A stretch of 64,000 bases of DNA from Cheilinus undulatus (lineage: Eukaryota > Chordata > Actinopteri > Labriformes > Labridae): the NCBI RefSeq assembly GCF_018320785.1, contig NC_054869.1, forward strand, positions 14,890,698 to 14,954,697, read 5' to 3'. The notes under the pieces were generated by a model that was not told where the DNA came from, made no database searches, and worked only from the letters and a program-made list of their open reading frames with translations. Position numbers and translations under genes: made by a program. Below are positions 21,559 to 35,900 of this stretch, piece by piece; within the stretch, counting starts at the first letter, position 1; every line of letters starts with the position of its first letter.

Positions 21559-22500
21559 GGCTGCTGGGTTTAAGGAGAAGCCTTGTCTTATTCTGGTGTC
21601 ATTCAAGTGATGCTGCACGCAACAGAAGTAGATGTGTTTGTCTTTGGCAAGGGAAGGTTCAGTTAAAACTGAGATTATTGGAGGACTTTCACTGCAAGGA
21701 TCCTGGTCTAAAAAAGTCCAAGTAAAAAGGTTAAATGTGTTTTATCCTGTGTGATGATTTCCATGGCTTCAGCAAAGTTCACAATGTGCAGTTTCTGTGC
21801 AGCTTTTTTAGTGTCATCATGTTCGCTGTGTGGAGTTTGATGTTCTGCTAGCTTACAGTGAAGTTATCAAGCTCTAAGTCTGTCCAGCTCCTCACTTGTC
21901 TTTAATTTAGGATTTTTTTTTTTTTTTACAAACCAGTACTCTACAAGGGTTATCTGTTTTCTTTAAATGCATGATTATGCTCTAATGAGGGAGAAAAGCT
22001 GTTGAAAAGTGACGCTGTTAGTTTTGTCTGTATTGCCAATTATCTCAGCACAACTTGAGCGTAGATGTAGCTGCTTGTAATGCATACATTTTCCGTTCTA
22101 TCAGGTTGTGTGCATGATGGGTGATGGTGGCAGCTCCACTCATGGGAATGATGTTGCATCTCTCTGGTGTATAAGATGCAGAGGACAATATAAGTGGGGG
22201 GGAAAAAAAACAAAAAAAAAAAAAAACAGCTGTGAGTGGCCGTTGCAGCATGCCACATTGCTGATTCATGATTAGAAGTGCGGCTTATCACATGCTAACT
22301 ATTTGGCTGTCTGTGAAAAGTGTCCAATATTTGGTTTGGAGCAACTTTTACTGTAGTTCCAGATGCTTTTGGTAGAAACAAACCTGGACGGTCAAAAGCT
22401 GTGATTTAAGGTAGCAAGTGTGCAACATCATTTAAGAGCCGAGCGCTCTGTGAAATAATGACCACATTTCTAAAATCATATACTAAAAGGAAAAAATAAA
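21559..22500 (+). promoter_or_regulatory. 3' UTR and polyadenylation signal of the GPCR
   Basis: Non-coding sequence after the TGA, with T-rich (21909-21926) and A-rich (22203-22227) tracts. The first well-placed AATAAA on this strand is at 22495-22500, giving a 3' UTR of about 0.95 kb. Inferred from the signal only. Confidence 0.45.
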
Positions 22501-25080
22501 GCAGATGGACTAAATGCATAGTCTTGTCTAGGTATTTTGACTACAACACTTTACAACACAATAAGACAATTTTATATGCACACTAATAAAATTATTATTA
22601 CTGGATTTCTGAAGTTACTTACTGTGTTAATTTCTTTCACTAAAATTATGACAAAAAATGTTTAAGTACATGTTCTTTCCATGAAGAAGACTGGACTAAG
22701 AGTAAAACTAAGACTAGCTAAAAATAGAGCATATCAGGTTAATTTCAAATCAATTGAAGCACTGATAGTCTGTTAAAAACTTAGCAGATGATTATCGTGT
22801 ACATGCACAATAATCACAGACAACTAGTATGTATTAAACAAAGCAACATCAATGGTTATCAATATCAATTAAACAAATAACTACTATAAAACTAAACCAC
22901 AACAAACAAACTATGCACAAACAATGCAAATCAAAGCGTGATAAATATGTGAGCGAGAAAGAGAAACGAGAGGGAGAAGAAGGCCTGTCATCTTAAAATG
23001 GTGGTCGTTTCCCATGTGGCTTTTAGATGATGGACTTTAAAAAAAAAAAAAGAAGCCCCCCTGGCATGGCTAAAGAGTCTACAAACTTAGTGTGGCAACT
23101 CCACAACACAGAAACCTAGTGGCCGGACTTTGATTCTGACAGCAGTCACTCTAGTTTTTGTGTAAGTAAAGACACTATACTGGATATAAATGGACACAGC
23201 AAAGTAAATCAACAACACATAAGCAGAGACAACAAGACAACAAATTGAGCTTTCAAAGAAACACTTCCAACAGCTAGTTCTGCCCACATCAAAGCCTCTT
23301 ACTTGTGATCTTGGAGTGTGATTGGAGTCTGATGTCCAACCCTGATTATCAGATTATGCTGTTTACATGACTATGTGAGTATTTGTAAGCAGATACTGAC
23401 CCCTAAATGAAAATCTGATGCACACAGCTTACTTTTTGCTTATTAATGTGATTACTCAGTGCATTATTCAGTTTATTCTGTTTTTCTCCATTCTATTGTA
23501 TCAGCAAGGGATGGGAATTCATAGTGATTTCAGTACTTGAGCACTTGCAGGACCTTATGAACAAATACTAGAATACTTAATATTTTTCCATGAAAAAAAC
23601 AAATACATTACACACTGATCAGCTGGTGTCTGACTATGTTTCCTCTGTTGTTCTGCCCATCCATACCTCGAATCCAAATTAGATCATCACCATAACTTGA
23701 TTATTTTCAGTTATCGATTCATAAGTGAACGTCTAAACAGGCTCATTGATTCGAAAAGTCTAAATAAACAAGGCCTAAATAGGCCTAATGCTGAATAAAA
23801 AATGCCCATGTGTTGAGCATATATTAATGACACCCAGTCATTACAGACACAAGTAAAGTCTGTTTGTGGCATCAGCTGATCTATTTCTAACAAATAAGCG
23901 CTTCAGAACCTGCTTTTGTTATCATGAAATAAGACGGTTATCTGGAATAGTCAGATACATATGGTGTAAAATAGGCATGAAGAGATATGTTGGACCTCAA
24001 ACAAATATACTTGCTTAATTTGGAGATTTTGCAGTGTACTACTCTTGAAGACATGTAAACAGACTTTGATTTGTGAATTCTGTGTAAATTCCCTTTAAGT
24101 TTGATGCATTAAATGCTTAAGGACTGCCTAATCTTGAGTTTTTGCACATTTCTCAGTCATGTTGAGCTACTGATTTTTGTAAACTCTAAAATACAAAACC
24201 TCTATTTTTAAAATGTCTTTCACCAAAGGACAGGGGAAAGATAAGGAAAATGCGACATTTTTATTATTGTCAGGACCGCCGACATCCTGGAAATCATTTT
24301 TTATTGTCTAACTTCCCTGCCTTCCATCTTTCAGCAGAGTGGAACATTTTGTGGTCTTTTAAAAAAAATGACAGACAACTGGGCACTAATCATTAGTGGG
24401 GCAGTGGTATACTGTGAATTTGTGGGTGATTATTTTCTGCTTTGGACTTGCTTTGCTGCAGTAATTACAGCTGCAGGGTGGATGTTGGATTGAGTGGAAA
24501 TAAACTACAGAGCCTTTTCTCACCATAGCCAGTGATTCTCCTTAAATAAAGCTGTGATGATTACTGCTCGGTCTTTATCAGGCTTTGGAAACACTGTACT
24601 CATTAGAAGGCTAATTTCTTTGCATCTTTTGTCCCTTTGTAGAATTCATAGTCAAAATGAAAATGTATAACACTCTCATATTTCTTTGTAGATGTAACCT
24701 TGCATTAAAAAGAGATGTTAGGTAAGAGCAACCTTTCTACAGAGATTGTTCATACCTTGTTGATTTATCATAATAATGACTGTCCAATTAGTCACATTAA
24801 CTATTGTAAAAAATATTAAAATGCCCATCTGAAGTGTTCGGATGCCAGAGAGGCATCTTTTGTATATAATAAATCATATGTTGTTTCCATGGCAAAGTCT
24901 GTTTTTTTTTCTTGTTGATCAGAGACATGCTGGATGTAAAAGACACAAACATGTTTACTAGAAAAGACTGAATATCTGGTACTAGCTGTTAATACAATAG
25001 AGAGCATGTTTAGCATGAATGATTTTCATTCATCAATTCTGATTCTGTTTCTTTCTTTCAGTGGTAATGTAATCATTTAA
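22501..25080. other. intergenic, no gene recognised
   Basis: AT-rich, with a poly-A run at 23041-23051. No splice-bounded frame or transposon terminus that I can defend. Confidence 0.4.
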
Positions 25081-25224
25081 ATCAGGGATAGACAACTTTG
25101 GTTACTCAGAGGGCCACATTTATTTTATTCTCACTGCTAGAGGGACACTTTTTTTACAAGGTGTGGGAAACTCTCAATGTAAAAATCAGTTATTCATACT
25201 TTAATGTAAGGAACAAATATATTG

Positions 25225-25410
25225 CTTCCTGCTCCAGAGATTCTGTGTGGAGAGGGGACAAAATTCCAGGAGGACAACCATCACTGCAGCCCTCCACTGA
25301 TCTGGGCTTTAAGGCAGAGTGGCTAGACAGAAGCAATGAGTTTCAGGACTGCAATATGACAAAATTGAAAAAAGTGAAGGGGGTCTGAATACTTTCTGAA
25401 TGCAATGTTT
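25225..25410 (+). mobile_element. internally deleted Tc1-like remnant
   Basis: CCAGAGATTCTGTGTGGAGA and AGGAGGACAACCATCACTGC match the transposase middle of the family seen at 9405-10400, and GAAGGGGGTCTGAATACTTT matches its right terminal inverted repeat. The two blocks are joined by a deletion. Confidence 0.65.
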
Positions 25411-25694
25411 ATCATCATTTCAGTTTATTCCAACCCCAGCCCCGCTTCGACAGATGGCTGACAACATAAGTCTACTTCTGCTCAAAGTTCCTGCCCATTA
25501 AAGGGTAGGTTTATGTCACTGATTCTACATACATTGCTAGTGCTGAGCTAATAGTGATTAGAGTTGGGTCTTTATAATAATTAGTCAAAGAGTTGGTCTA
25601 GACCTGCCCTCTTTGCAAAGTGTCTGAGATAACTTCAATTATGAATTGGTGCCATACAAACAAAGATTGATTGATACCAACACACTCAAACTGG

Positions 25695-26940
25695 TGAAAC
25701 AATTAGTGTCTTTATTTCAAATAAAACCACATTATTTCTCAGCATCACCTCTGTGTGAAGTTTCACATGAACTCTAGTTTCATTTTCATGCAAGACAAAA
25801 ACACTAAAATACATCAGGCTGCACGTTCTGTGAGCGCTCACTGCAGATAAAGAAGAGAGGTAGCCAGCTGTACATTCAGCAGACAGAGACGTCATGAAAA
25901 AGGCTTGAAAGGCACAAGTATGTGCATTAAGGAGATAAATGTGGTCATATAAAGGCATAAATGCAGGGTTCATTTATTAGTGTAGTTCAATACAAAGACA
26001 AGGCTGGTTCTTTATCACAGACACAGAGTCTATTATCCTCTGATCAGTAATTATAGATTAGCTCAGGTTTCATTTTATAAATACATCACAACAATCACAG
26101 GGATCAAAACATCCTACACTATTATTAGAAGAGTTTGATGTTATTATTACTTGCATATTATTTATTAAGTATGTGCACAGGCTACGCATCAGCCTCATGG
26201 AAGAAAGCTGCTCTATCTACTGTGTGAGTCACAATATGTACAGTACATAGCAGCTGCTTGCTTTTTTCTATTGCTGGTTCTCTAAAGAATACCTCTCTGA
26301 TGCATTAATAGGCACAGGATGAGTTTCAAGGACTGGAAGACCAGCTGACATTCAACTGTGGTGGGTACAACAGAGAAATAGTGTTCATTTCTCGACACAC
26401 TAATACATGCCAGCTAACAGGCTCACAAAGAAAGTAAAAAAATAAGACCTCAAAGGAGGAAGAAAGTCAATGTGCATTTTACATATAAACATTTGGAAGT
26501 TTGCCTCAGCTCATAAAGTCAAAAAGTCACAGTTAGGACCTGCAGGAGCTGTGCAAGGAATTCATTAAATTACTGAAATAAAATAGATAAAAGTTAGAAT
26601 GTACAAAGGCCAGATAATAGCTTTTATATATTATGTCTTCTTTGCATTATTAATTTCTTAAGCTAAACCCAGGTTTAAACAAGTATAGTATATGAATCAG
26701 GTTGTGGCATATATTTCCATGTAACATGTTTCTTTTTAAAGAAAAACTTAGTACCTTAGTGTCAGAGCTAATACATTCAATTGCTTAGAAGAACATTTTT
26801 TACTTGCTTGTTGTTAAGTGATGTTGTATTTCTTCAGAGAAGATTTAAAAAGTGCATTTCCTCTGAGATCTTCAGCACACAGTGGTAGCAGTACCATCTC
26901 ACCCAGACATGACTGGGGTGCTAGAGAGGCTCTCTTTGTC
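25695..26940 (-). promoter_or_regulatory. rab11fip1: 3' UTR and polyadenylation signal of rab11fip1
   Basis: The coding stop is at 26943-26941. Downstream on the minus strand there is no further exon, and AATAAA (TTTATT at 25711-25716 on the plus strand) gives a plausible end near 25695. Earlier AT-rich signals are possible. Confidence 0.4.
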
Positions 26941-29900
26941 TTACACAGGCTTTGCAGACTGGAGAGACTGCAGGATTGTGGGTTTCTCCTCAATGACACG
27001 GACAAGCAGGTTGTCAATGTACTCCTCCAGCTCTACGATCTTAGCGTCCTTCTTGGACAGGTCGGTCTGCTGCTTCACCACCAGTGTGATCAGCTCCTCC
27101 TGTGTCAGCTGAGTGTACGGTCCGCTTTCTACAGAGTCTCCCACCTGAGAATACAGAATAATCAAAGGCTAAAACCCTCCTTCATTCACCTCCCTCCTCA
27201 TCCTCTCAGTATAGCAAACCTTGAACCTGTGGTTTGTAGATGTCTTAAGCAAGTAATTATGGTAGTTGGAAACTGAGTAAAACTAAAAATAAGATGAAAA
27301 TAATGCAAGTTTACCTTTAGATGTTTTGGTCGAAGTGCTTTTGCAAAATCTAATACCAACTTCTGCTTTTCAGAGCAGACTGATATAAGATTACTGATGA
27401 GAATGCTCCTAGGAGGCTGCAATAGCTCAGCCTGCTGAGACTTGGGTTGGAAACTAGTGGGCTGAGAGGTGCCGGTTCACCAGATGAACAGATCAAGCAG
27501 TTGATCTAGATTCCGACGACAGTGCAGGGGTCTGGGAGTCTCCATGAAACAATTTAAGCATCAAACTTGTATTTCCCTGCAATCTGATGAATATTTAGGT
27601 AACAATTTGTTGTGGTAAGAGATCCTTGCAGGGTAAAACAACTAGCAAAACCTGTGAGTGGACCTGTAGGTTATTCATACTACTGGGTAATACCTAGTAA
27701 CTACAATAAATATAAAAGGAAAATGTAGAGTTCATTTTATTACAGGGCTCCTGCACACTTCTAAAAATCAAATTTAAGACTTTTTACACTTTTCAAGGAA
27801 CCACAGGAACCTTGTATTAAAAAAAAATCTACCGCTTCATGCATGATGCTTTTATTGTTGCCATATATAATCTGTTATTTTTCACACTGTCATTTAAAAA
27901 GAGGGATTCCACTCATGCAATCTTTTTTAAATCTGTTATTTTACTTTTAGTTGATGCATCTTGTAAGTCTGAGCTTTCTTTGATGACAAACTGAAACACT
28001 GATGTGTTACACGGAGAACATTATTTTTGTGAAATCAAAAAATGCCAAGTTGCTGAGTATTACATCAGTAAAAAGCTATCAAGATGCGTTGCTCCTCCTG
28101 AGCCAAGCGGAAGAGGGGGACGCATGTACTGAGGAGAACTCCTTATGAATGTGTGCAAATGTGACATGAAACTGAAGGTTTCAGGTGAAGGTGTTTTGCT
28201 GACTGTACCACGGTGTTTTCCAGTGGTTCTGAAGCATATTGTCTCATGATAATGATGACAGCTGAAGCTTGTGGAAAGCTCTGAGCCAGCCTGCTCTGCA
28301 TCCATTTCTGTCAGACTTTGGCAACGGCTGCAACAAGTGCATGACTGTGCATTGCCACATATGTCCTGTCATGCATGTTTACTCAGGTAAGGTGTCTGCC
28401 TGTACCAATCATGTGCTTAGTAGTGAAAATAATTTCTGTCCTTTGGGAATACCACAGGAATCCTGTGACCTGGGGGACTCCTGAAAAAAATGTCATCCTC
28501 TACCCTTTATTATTCCTAAAATAAAGGATATATGGGATACATTATGAAAGGGTAGAGCTTTTTGTTTCAACTCTTGAACCAAGAGTATCAGATTAAGTCA
28601 AAGTGTGGTGAGACATTTTCATGCTATTATCTCAGAAATCTTCCTACAGGATGTCAAGGTTAAATGTCAGCAGGTCTTTCCTGCTGTCAGTTTATCATTT
28701 ATGAAATATTTATCACTGTTTATGCCAACACAAACGTACCTGAATCTTCCCTGCTGTAGTCTCACGGGCCTTTAGGTCTTTCACAGCGGGGCTCTCAGCT
28801 GAGCTCAAGGGCTTCACAGGATGAGGTCTGGAAGGAAAGGACATCCATTATAATAAAGCCCCAAAAAAAGCAAAAATATGCACAGAAACCTCACAGAGAA
28901 TAACACAAGTATATTAAAGTGGAGCAAGAAATGAAACAACTTCTTCCAGTTTTACAATTTTTTCAGAATTTTCCCACTGTGATCAAAGCTCAATGTCTGA
29001 AATCAAACTCAAAGAAGGCCAAGACATCAGTTTTCAAAGTATTCACACACAGCTCACATTAAGTCCCAACACCATCAGCCTTTCAGTTCAACAACAGCAG
29101 CAGCCCTTACTTCTTATGCAAAGTCTACAAAAACATTCCACGAATGTATGCTCTGTAAGCGGCCTGTTCAATCTCACCTGCGTGCAGATAAGGCTAGCCC
29201 ACCTCCATTGCTATTCTGAGCACTGACAGGCTGAACCTCAGAGGGTGAGATCCACACTCTCACTGGTGCCTTCCCCCCTGACACACCTCCTGCCTGCGAT
29301 GCTGGCTCCTCCATGACTACAGGGAGGGGCTGCGAGGAGGTTAGGGTAAAAGGGTCCGCTCCAAAAGCCTCGTCTCCTCTGTAACGGGAGGTCGGTGGTT
29401 TCACATCAGCCTGAGCCTTTGATGTTGAGGACTCATCTTTTGTGTTGAGGCCTCCATTAGCTGTTGTCATGGTCGTGTCATATGCGGGTTCTTGTCGAGA
29501 TTTGGAAGTCTTATTATCCAAGTAAGACAGGGGAGAAGGGGTCTGTTTCCGACGGCTGGAACCGCTTCTTAGGAAATTAGGACTGATGTCATCTTTTTCC
29601 CTGTTCTCAGTTCGTCTTTCTGAACCACTGCCATTGAAATTAGAAAATGGATCTGTTGGGCTCTCTGTACTAAAAATGTTATCAAGATCTTCTGGTGTTA
29701 TGCCACAATCTTCAAGTCTGGAGTCTTTTTGGACACTGCTGCCAAAAACATCTGAAGCTTTGCTCTTTTCCGGCGGTGCCCATGGGTCTTTGGTGATGAG
29801 CTCAGTACTAGGAAATGGGTCAAACTCTGCAAAGCTCTCCTTTAAATCTTGGCTTAGATTAGAGCTAGTCTGGATATTACTGCTCAAGTTTTTGTCAGGG

Positions 29901-32900
29901 ATTACTGACACAACAGCTGAGTCGTCTTCTTTCCCAGATTCTTTGCCAGCAGCTCTCTGCCTGGGTTTTGCAGTGGGTGGCTCTTTGTTCACACCGACTT
30001 GTGTTTGTCTTTGATCATCTTGTGTTATATCTCGGTCTGTTTGGCTGGTTGGTCTAGTTAAATTCACTGCTGCAGGTGAAGGGTGTAACACCTTCCTTAC
30101 TCCATCCCTGGGCTTCACGGGGAGACCTTCCCTGCTGTAAATGTCATTATTTATAGGTAAAGGAACTGGAGATGGGTTAGGCCTGATTGGAGGTTGGAGA
30201 GCTGTAGTCTGGCTCCGTCTTTGACTTGACTCTGATTGCAGAGGTGCAGGTGCCACTGACTTTGGGGGCGCTGGAGCTGCTGCTTTTTTTGTAGACACAG
30301 GTTTGGTCTCATGAGTTTTATAAAGATCCATAGCAGGTCTCTCCTGTATTTGTGATGGCCTGGTTTTAGGCTCCTCTGGGCCATCCACACTCATTTCTGG
30401 ACCCACACACTCAGGCAAAGAGTCTCTGTTTCTCTGATTGACCTCTGCAATGATGTGGTCCCATCGAGTTTGGCCTTGCACTCCGTGTCTCTTCTGAGGA
30501 AAAAGTGTGTCATAATCAGGAAGTGGTAGACTTGGCTTGTTACCTTGCTGTGGTCTATCTACATCTACATATGCAGGATTGTTGAACTCTCTAGCAGGCA
30601 CTTGGGTCCCAAGTGCGGGCTGTGGGGGAGGCAGAGGGGCTCTTTTCTTCTTTTCTGCCATAGTGGGTGAAGATCCCCCAGAGGACAAATCCTCTGTGCT
30701 GCCACGAGGAGAACCAGGCGGGCTTTCACTTAATTTCAGAGGATCCAAGGACAAGTGGAGGTTGGTAGTGTCAGGGGACTCAGATGGGACACTAGAGAGG
30801 GTGGACTCAGTGGAGACTGGGGAATGGCTCAGCTGACTTGGGGATTGGGAGTCAGTAGGTTCAGACTCCAGAGACTGAGATGATCTGCCAGGGAGTGAAA
30901 ACAAAGGCCTACAGGTCAGTGTGACCATCACCTCAGGTCATTTCCATCAAGGTACAACCCGTCACCATTTTAGCTTGAATCACAAATGTCAACATAACTT
31001 TAAATCTAATTTTTCAATAGAGCTTTTCACAGTTCAATTTCCCGCCAACTTTTCACAACTTGTAGAATTTTTTCTCTACAAGGCTGACACAGTTCAATAT
31101 CATGAGCTGATCAAGACAAGGAGCTTCTTTATGCACATCTGAGGCGGTTACTTATGCTATTTTTAGCTTTGGCTCGCCCACATGTGACTGTCGAAGACGA
31201 CAATGTGGCGTCCTCACTTTAACCCAATCAAACTTACATTATTCTATGCAATTCAACATACAAAACAAAATAATGACAATTTAATATTCAAACTAACTTT
31301 AAATACTTAAACTACTATCTATCTGTATCACACAACCTTGACCATGACTTGTTTAAGACCAGTGAAAATGGCAAAAACAGACCCCTTACCATTGTGAAGG
31401 AAATGTAACTCCAGTCCACAAACACCAACAGAAAAATCTCCAAACTAAATCTGACTACACAAGATATCCTTGAAGAAAGTAACACTGTGGCGCAGTCACT
31501 CTTTATGAGCCCCGCTCAGTCTACTACCTGTTCCACAACATCCTCACAAACACAAGCCACACCCAGATTCCCATCTGCACCGGGCCCAAACTGGTCAAAC
31601 TGGCCCATCAACCCCAGGGTTGAATTCAAAGTTTTTAGTAATTCAAGATGGTCACATGCTTGAGTCAATGTGAGCAGAAACAGGATGGAAAGTTGTGAAA
31701 TTACCCAGTTTCGGTGTCAAAAGACATGGTGTTAGGTCATATTTCATAATGTAAAACCTGTTTTGGTCTCTTAAATTCCATTTTATTTGCTTTGTGCCTC
31801 TTGCTTGTTCATGCAAAACAATGAAGAAAATGACAACACTCTTCTGAAATTAGCATAAGCTCTTATTCTGGATGAATTAAATGTAAACAGTATGTGTTGT
31901 TTCAATTCAAGCTTATTGAAGAAAGTAGTCAGTATGCAGTAACACAAAGAGAAAGAAGCCTACCTGGGTTTGACTGCAGACACTTTAGCGGTGCGGTTCA
32001 GAAAGACCATAGCAGAGGGAGGCTGTGGGTTATGGTTGGACTTCTGAAGATCAGCTGGACTTTCATTCATGCTGACTCGAGGATCTGAGCTGAGGGGGAT
32101 GTCCTCAAAGGGGTTAGTGGAGCGGTGGGACAGTGGTGTATCAGAGTCAGCATGCAGGGTTGGTGGCAGCTCCTCTTTAATGAATGGTGGGACTTCCTCC
32201 TTCTTCTCCTCCTTCTTCTTGATGATTCCAAACAGAGAGGAGAGTCTCTCTGTCATGGAGGCCTCCTCCTGTTGTTTCTGCTCATCAGCTTTACGACTCT
32301 CCTCTTCAAGCTTCTGTTTTTCTGCTGCTTCCCGCATTCTGAGTTCTTCCTCTTTCCTCCTCCTCTCTTTCTCTTCCTCCTGTTTCTTCCTCCTTGCCTC
32401 ATCCTCCAAGAATCGTCTCTTCCTCTCCTGCTCTTCCTGTAGTCTGCGCTCCTCTTCCTCCTGAAGTCTTTTGGCTGCTGCCTTGTATTTCTCCTCTTCC
32501 TCCAGCCTCTTGGCCTCTGCCAGGCGCTTCTCCTCTGCCTGTCTTCTCTCCTCCTCCTCTAGATGGCGCCGTTGCTCCATCATTGACCTCTCTGAGGATT
32601 CTATCTGTAGAGAGGGGACAGGAACATCTACAGGGACTTCAGTGAATTTGCGAACGTCCTCCACAGATCCCCGGCCTGAGCTGTTCAGACTGAGAGTAGA
32701 TCCACTCTTGGACTCCTCCTCGGTGTAAACATGGCTGCCATTGATGCACAGGTTGTTTAGGTCACTGTTGCTCTGCTTGTTGCGACCTAGTAAGGAGAAA
32801 GGACCCTGGGACACCTTGCTGTCAGAGCTGCCTGATCGCTTGTGTCCCAGGAATTTGAATTTCTTTTTTCCTGAGGGAGGAGAGACAGCGGAGCATGATG

Positions 32901-35900
32901 TCAGTGTTGACATGCAAAACACCATTATTTAACTTTCACTGTGCTGCAGAGAACCGATGTGTAAACATACAATGCACACAGAGTAAAGGGGTTAAATTAC
33001 CTTCAGGGGAGTCGACATTGAGACCAGATGAGCGGCTGCCGCTGAGTGATGAATTCTTCTCAGGAAGAGTTCCAAGAGTTGACATGGACTGAGAGATGTT
33101 TCGCTGCAAGTTTGATTTAGGAGCAAAGAGTGTTTTGAGCTTAGATTTCTTTTTGGTTCCTGGGAACTGATTGAGTGACTGTGCGTCAGGCTCTCCTTCA
33201 CTGTCGGTGAGGACCTGGCTGACAGAGGGAACTATGGCTGAAGCAGAGTCGGAGAAACCGTCCTTTTTCTTTCCACGGACTTTGTCCTTCAGCTTGGAGA
33301 TGCGGGAGCGCGGTTTGTCCTGCATAGAAAGGTCAAACATGCTCGCTGACATGTTGTTTCTCAAAAAGATGATATCCAGCAGCACCTCCCCACGTGCCTT
33401 GTCCTCTTTTCCAGTTTTGTCCACCAGCTTGAACCAACTGCAAATAAAAATAGATAATTAGATTAGAGTACATCTGAATTCAGATCTTTAAAATCAAATA
33501 GATACGTTATCAGGTTAATATGAATCCACTAATTAGTAAGACTTGTTTTCTCTAACACAAAACAAAAACAGTAAGACATTTTCCTCTTGATCCTGATGCA
33601 TTTTTTTAATTGTTAAAAATGAAAATCATCATTTTTAGACTCTTAAAATTGTTCAACTGGTTGATTCCTTCTCTACACATTAAAGCAACTGAGTCCAGTT
33701 GAAAATAAATACAAATGAATTTTTTTCTGTTTAAATTGATTTCTAAGAATATTTTTCAAATTGGTGTTTTGTGCAAAAATGTACAAATAGGCAGGTCTAA
33801 CAGGGACATTTTTTTCTATCTGGTATCCATTTCTTGTCCACCTGGATGAGGCTGATGATGGGTGAGAAGTGTCAGAAAATCAACGTATGGCTAATTTTAA
33901 TGGCTGACAGCAAATTTCCAAAATTTTGGTTTATTTCGCTCCTACTCCTCATCTATGTCTTTCGTGGTGTTTGCTTTGGTTTCATTTTTCAAATGCAAAA
34001 AGCTACATATCAAACATTTAAAAATGCAAAAGCACACACTTTCTTCCCCTTAAATTTTATGTTTTACTCCTTTAAATTTAGCATTTCCAGATTAGCCATA
34101 TTGTGAGAATGTGTGGGGAATATTTAAAACCATGTTCAGACAAAATATACACCAACATATAATTCAAGTACGTGTTTAATTAGAGAAAAACACAGGCTAA
34201 ATGATGTACAGAACTCCCAGTTTGCAGGATTTATGGATGTATTGTTCTCATACTGTCTACATGTCAAACAATCAAACAATTGTGAAATCCAAAGTTAGAA
34301 AGAAATGGAAACATTTAAGTAGGCATGTAAAGATGCATCAGTTTAACATCAGTACTGGCAGATCTCGGCCCTACTGACAAACATTGACCACCAGTGGACT
34401 TTAGAAAAAAGTGGAAGAATTTTCTTTTATGACTACAACCAAAATCATTAATCCAAGAAATAATAAAAATCCTCAAAGAATGAAATAATTATTCTTGCAA
34501 ACCTGCACTCAAAACTGAATTTTGGTTCCACAGAAATGTCATGTTATTGGTGTTAAAACCAAAACGAACCAAAAGCGACACCAAATTATGTTTTGGTCTT
34601 GAATTTAATTAAATAGAAATCTGACCTGTCATCATTGCATGGGAAACATAGAACATTTCTTGAAGTGGGATTGAATAAGGTTAAGTGCATGTTGTGCATC
34701 AAAAAACTATATGCTATAAATAGCCCTGTATAATAGTCCTTAACAGGTCTGACAGTAAAGGCTTGAGATTTGTTGTTTATCTGCTTTGTCTCGTCAGACT
34801 TGAGGCTGATAGGTGTCATTAACTGTGAACAGCTTGTTCCAGTTCCTGTTTAGAGCTCCACGCCAGCCACAGATACAGACTAACTATCACAGCCTTGTTT
34901 ACTCCCACTAATGTGCACTGTGTTGGTCAGGATCAGCTTTAGCTCTTATTGTCTGCAGGGGAAAGGTAGGAGTGTTCTGGAGAGACCTTTCTAAAACCAG
35001 CCAAAACAACCAATTAGAGCCATTACATGCAGACGCTTCCTGCCTGTACAACTAAAGCCTTGCTATTATTAGACGGCTAATACAGTGACAGGGGTGCCCA
35101 TTATGACAAGCTTTCTCCCTTTTGAACACTTTTATTCCACGGTAGACCCCTCTAGCTCTTCCATTTTTTTTTTACCACTGAGAAGTGGTAGCACACACAT
35201 CAGTGCACGGAGATCACTTTTTCAACATTATTTAGACAGCACAGCTCAGCAGAACTAATGCTTTAATATTGGAAAAAAATACAATAATGCAACCAAAAAA
35301 TTCCAAATAACAGGAGTAACTCATATACAAACATTTATCTCCTAACTTTAACACTTAGCTATACATATATGATGACATAAACAGAAAGAGCTAAAATATT
35401 TCTCTCTGATATCATCATTTTTTATTCACCTCAAAACTTTCCACCAATTAAAAAAACAAGTTCTTTAGTGCATGTGGTCTTTCTAGACCTGGCAATTTAT
35501 GTCATATAAATGCTGCAATGAGCTTTAATATGCTTCATTTCTAATTCAAAGTCCACAAAACAGAAGTAATTTTACAATCTTTTAACAAAAACAAAAGCTC
35601 AAATATTAATAAGAAATACACGGATAAATCTTACACATATGAATACTATGCCAGTAAACCTGTATTTGCATTCTTCCACAATCAATCTTGCGTTCTGTGT
35701 CATACCTAAAAACTTTTGGTGTTATTCCTTTCGAGGAAATAATCCTTCCGCAGCAACCTTCCTCAAATATATCCAGACATCCAGCCTTCATGTCAGACAG
35801 TGACATTCAGTCTTGAGACTGGTGGTGGGCATTAACTTTGCACCTCTGTGAGAGAAGAATTCCTCTGTCCAGGTTGAGGAATGGACAGTGAGGTGGAAGG

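Noticed and set aside
21112-21618. 168-codon minus-strand frame
   Set aside because: Antisense of PRLHR-like exon 2, whose plus-strand translation has all class A GPCR motifs.
22195-22227. G7 followed by long A runs
   Set aside because: Looks like simple sequence in the GPCR 3' UTR; not long enough or structured enough to call a quadruplex or retroposon tail.
27416-27490. Possible tRNA gene
   Set aside because: Only A- and B-box-like pieces; acceptor stem and anticodon arm do not pair, so a SINE remnant fits better.
32069-32728. Several plus-strand frames rich in Ser, Leu and Phe
   Set aside because: They are antisense shadows of the repetitive E/R/K codons of rab11fip1 exon 3; splice sites and domain logic support only the minus strand.
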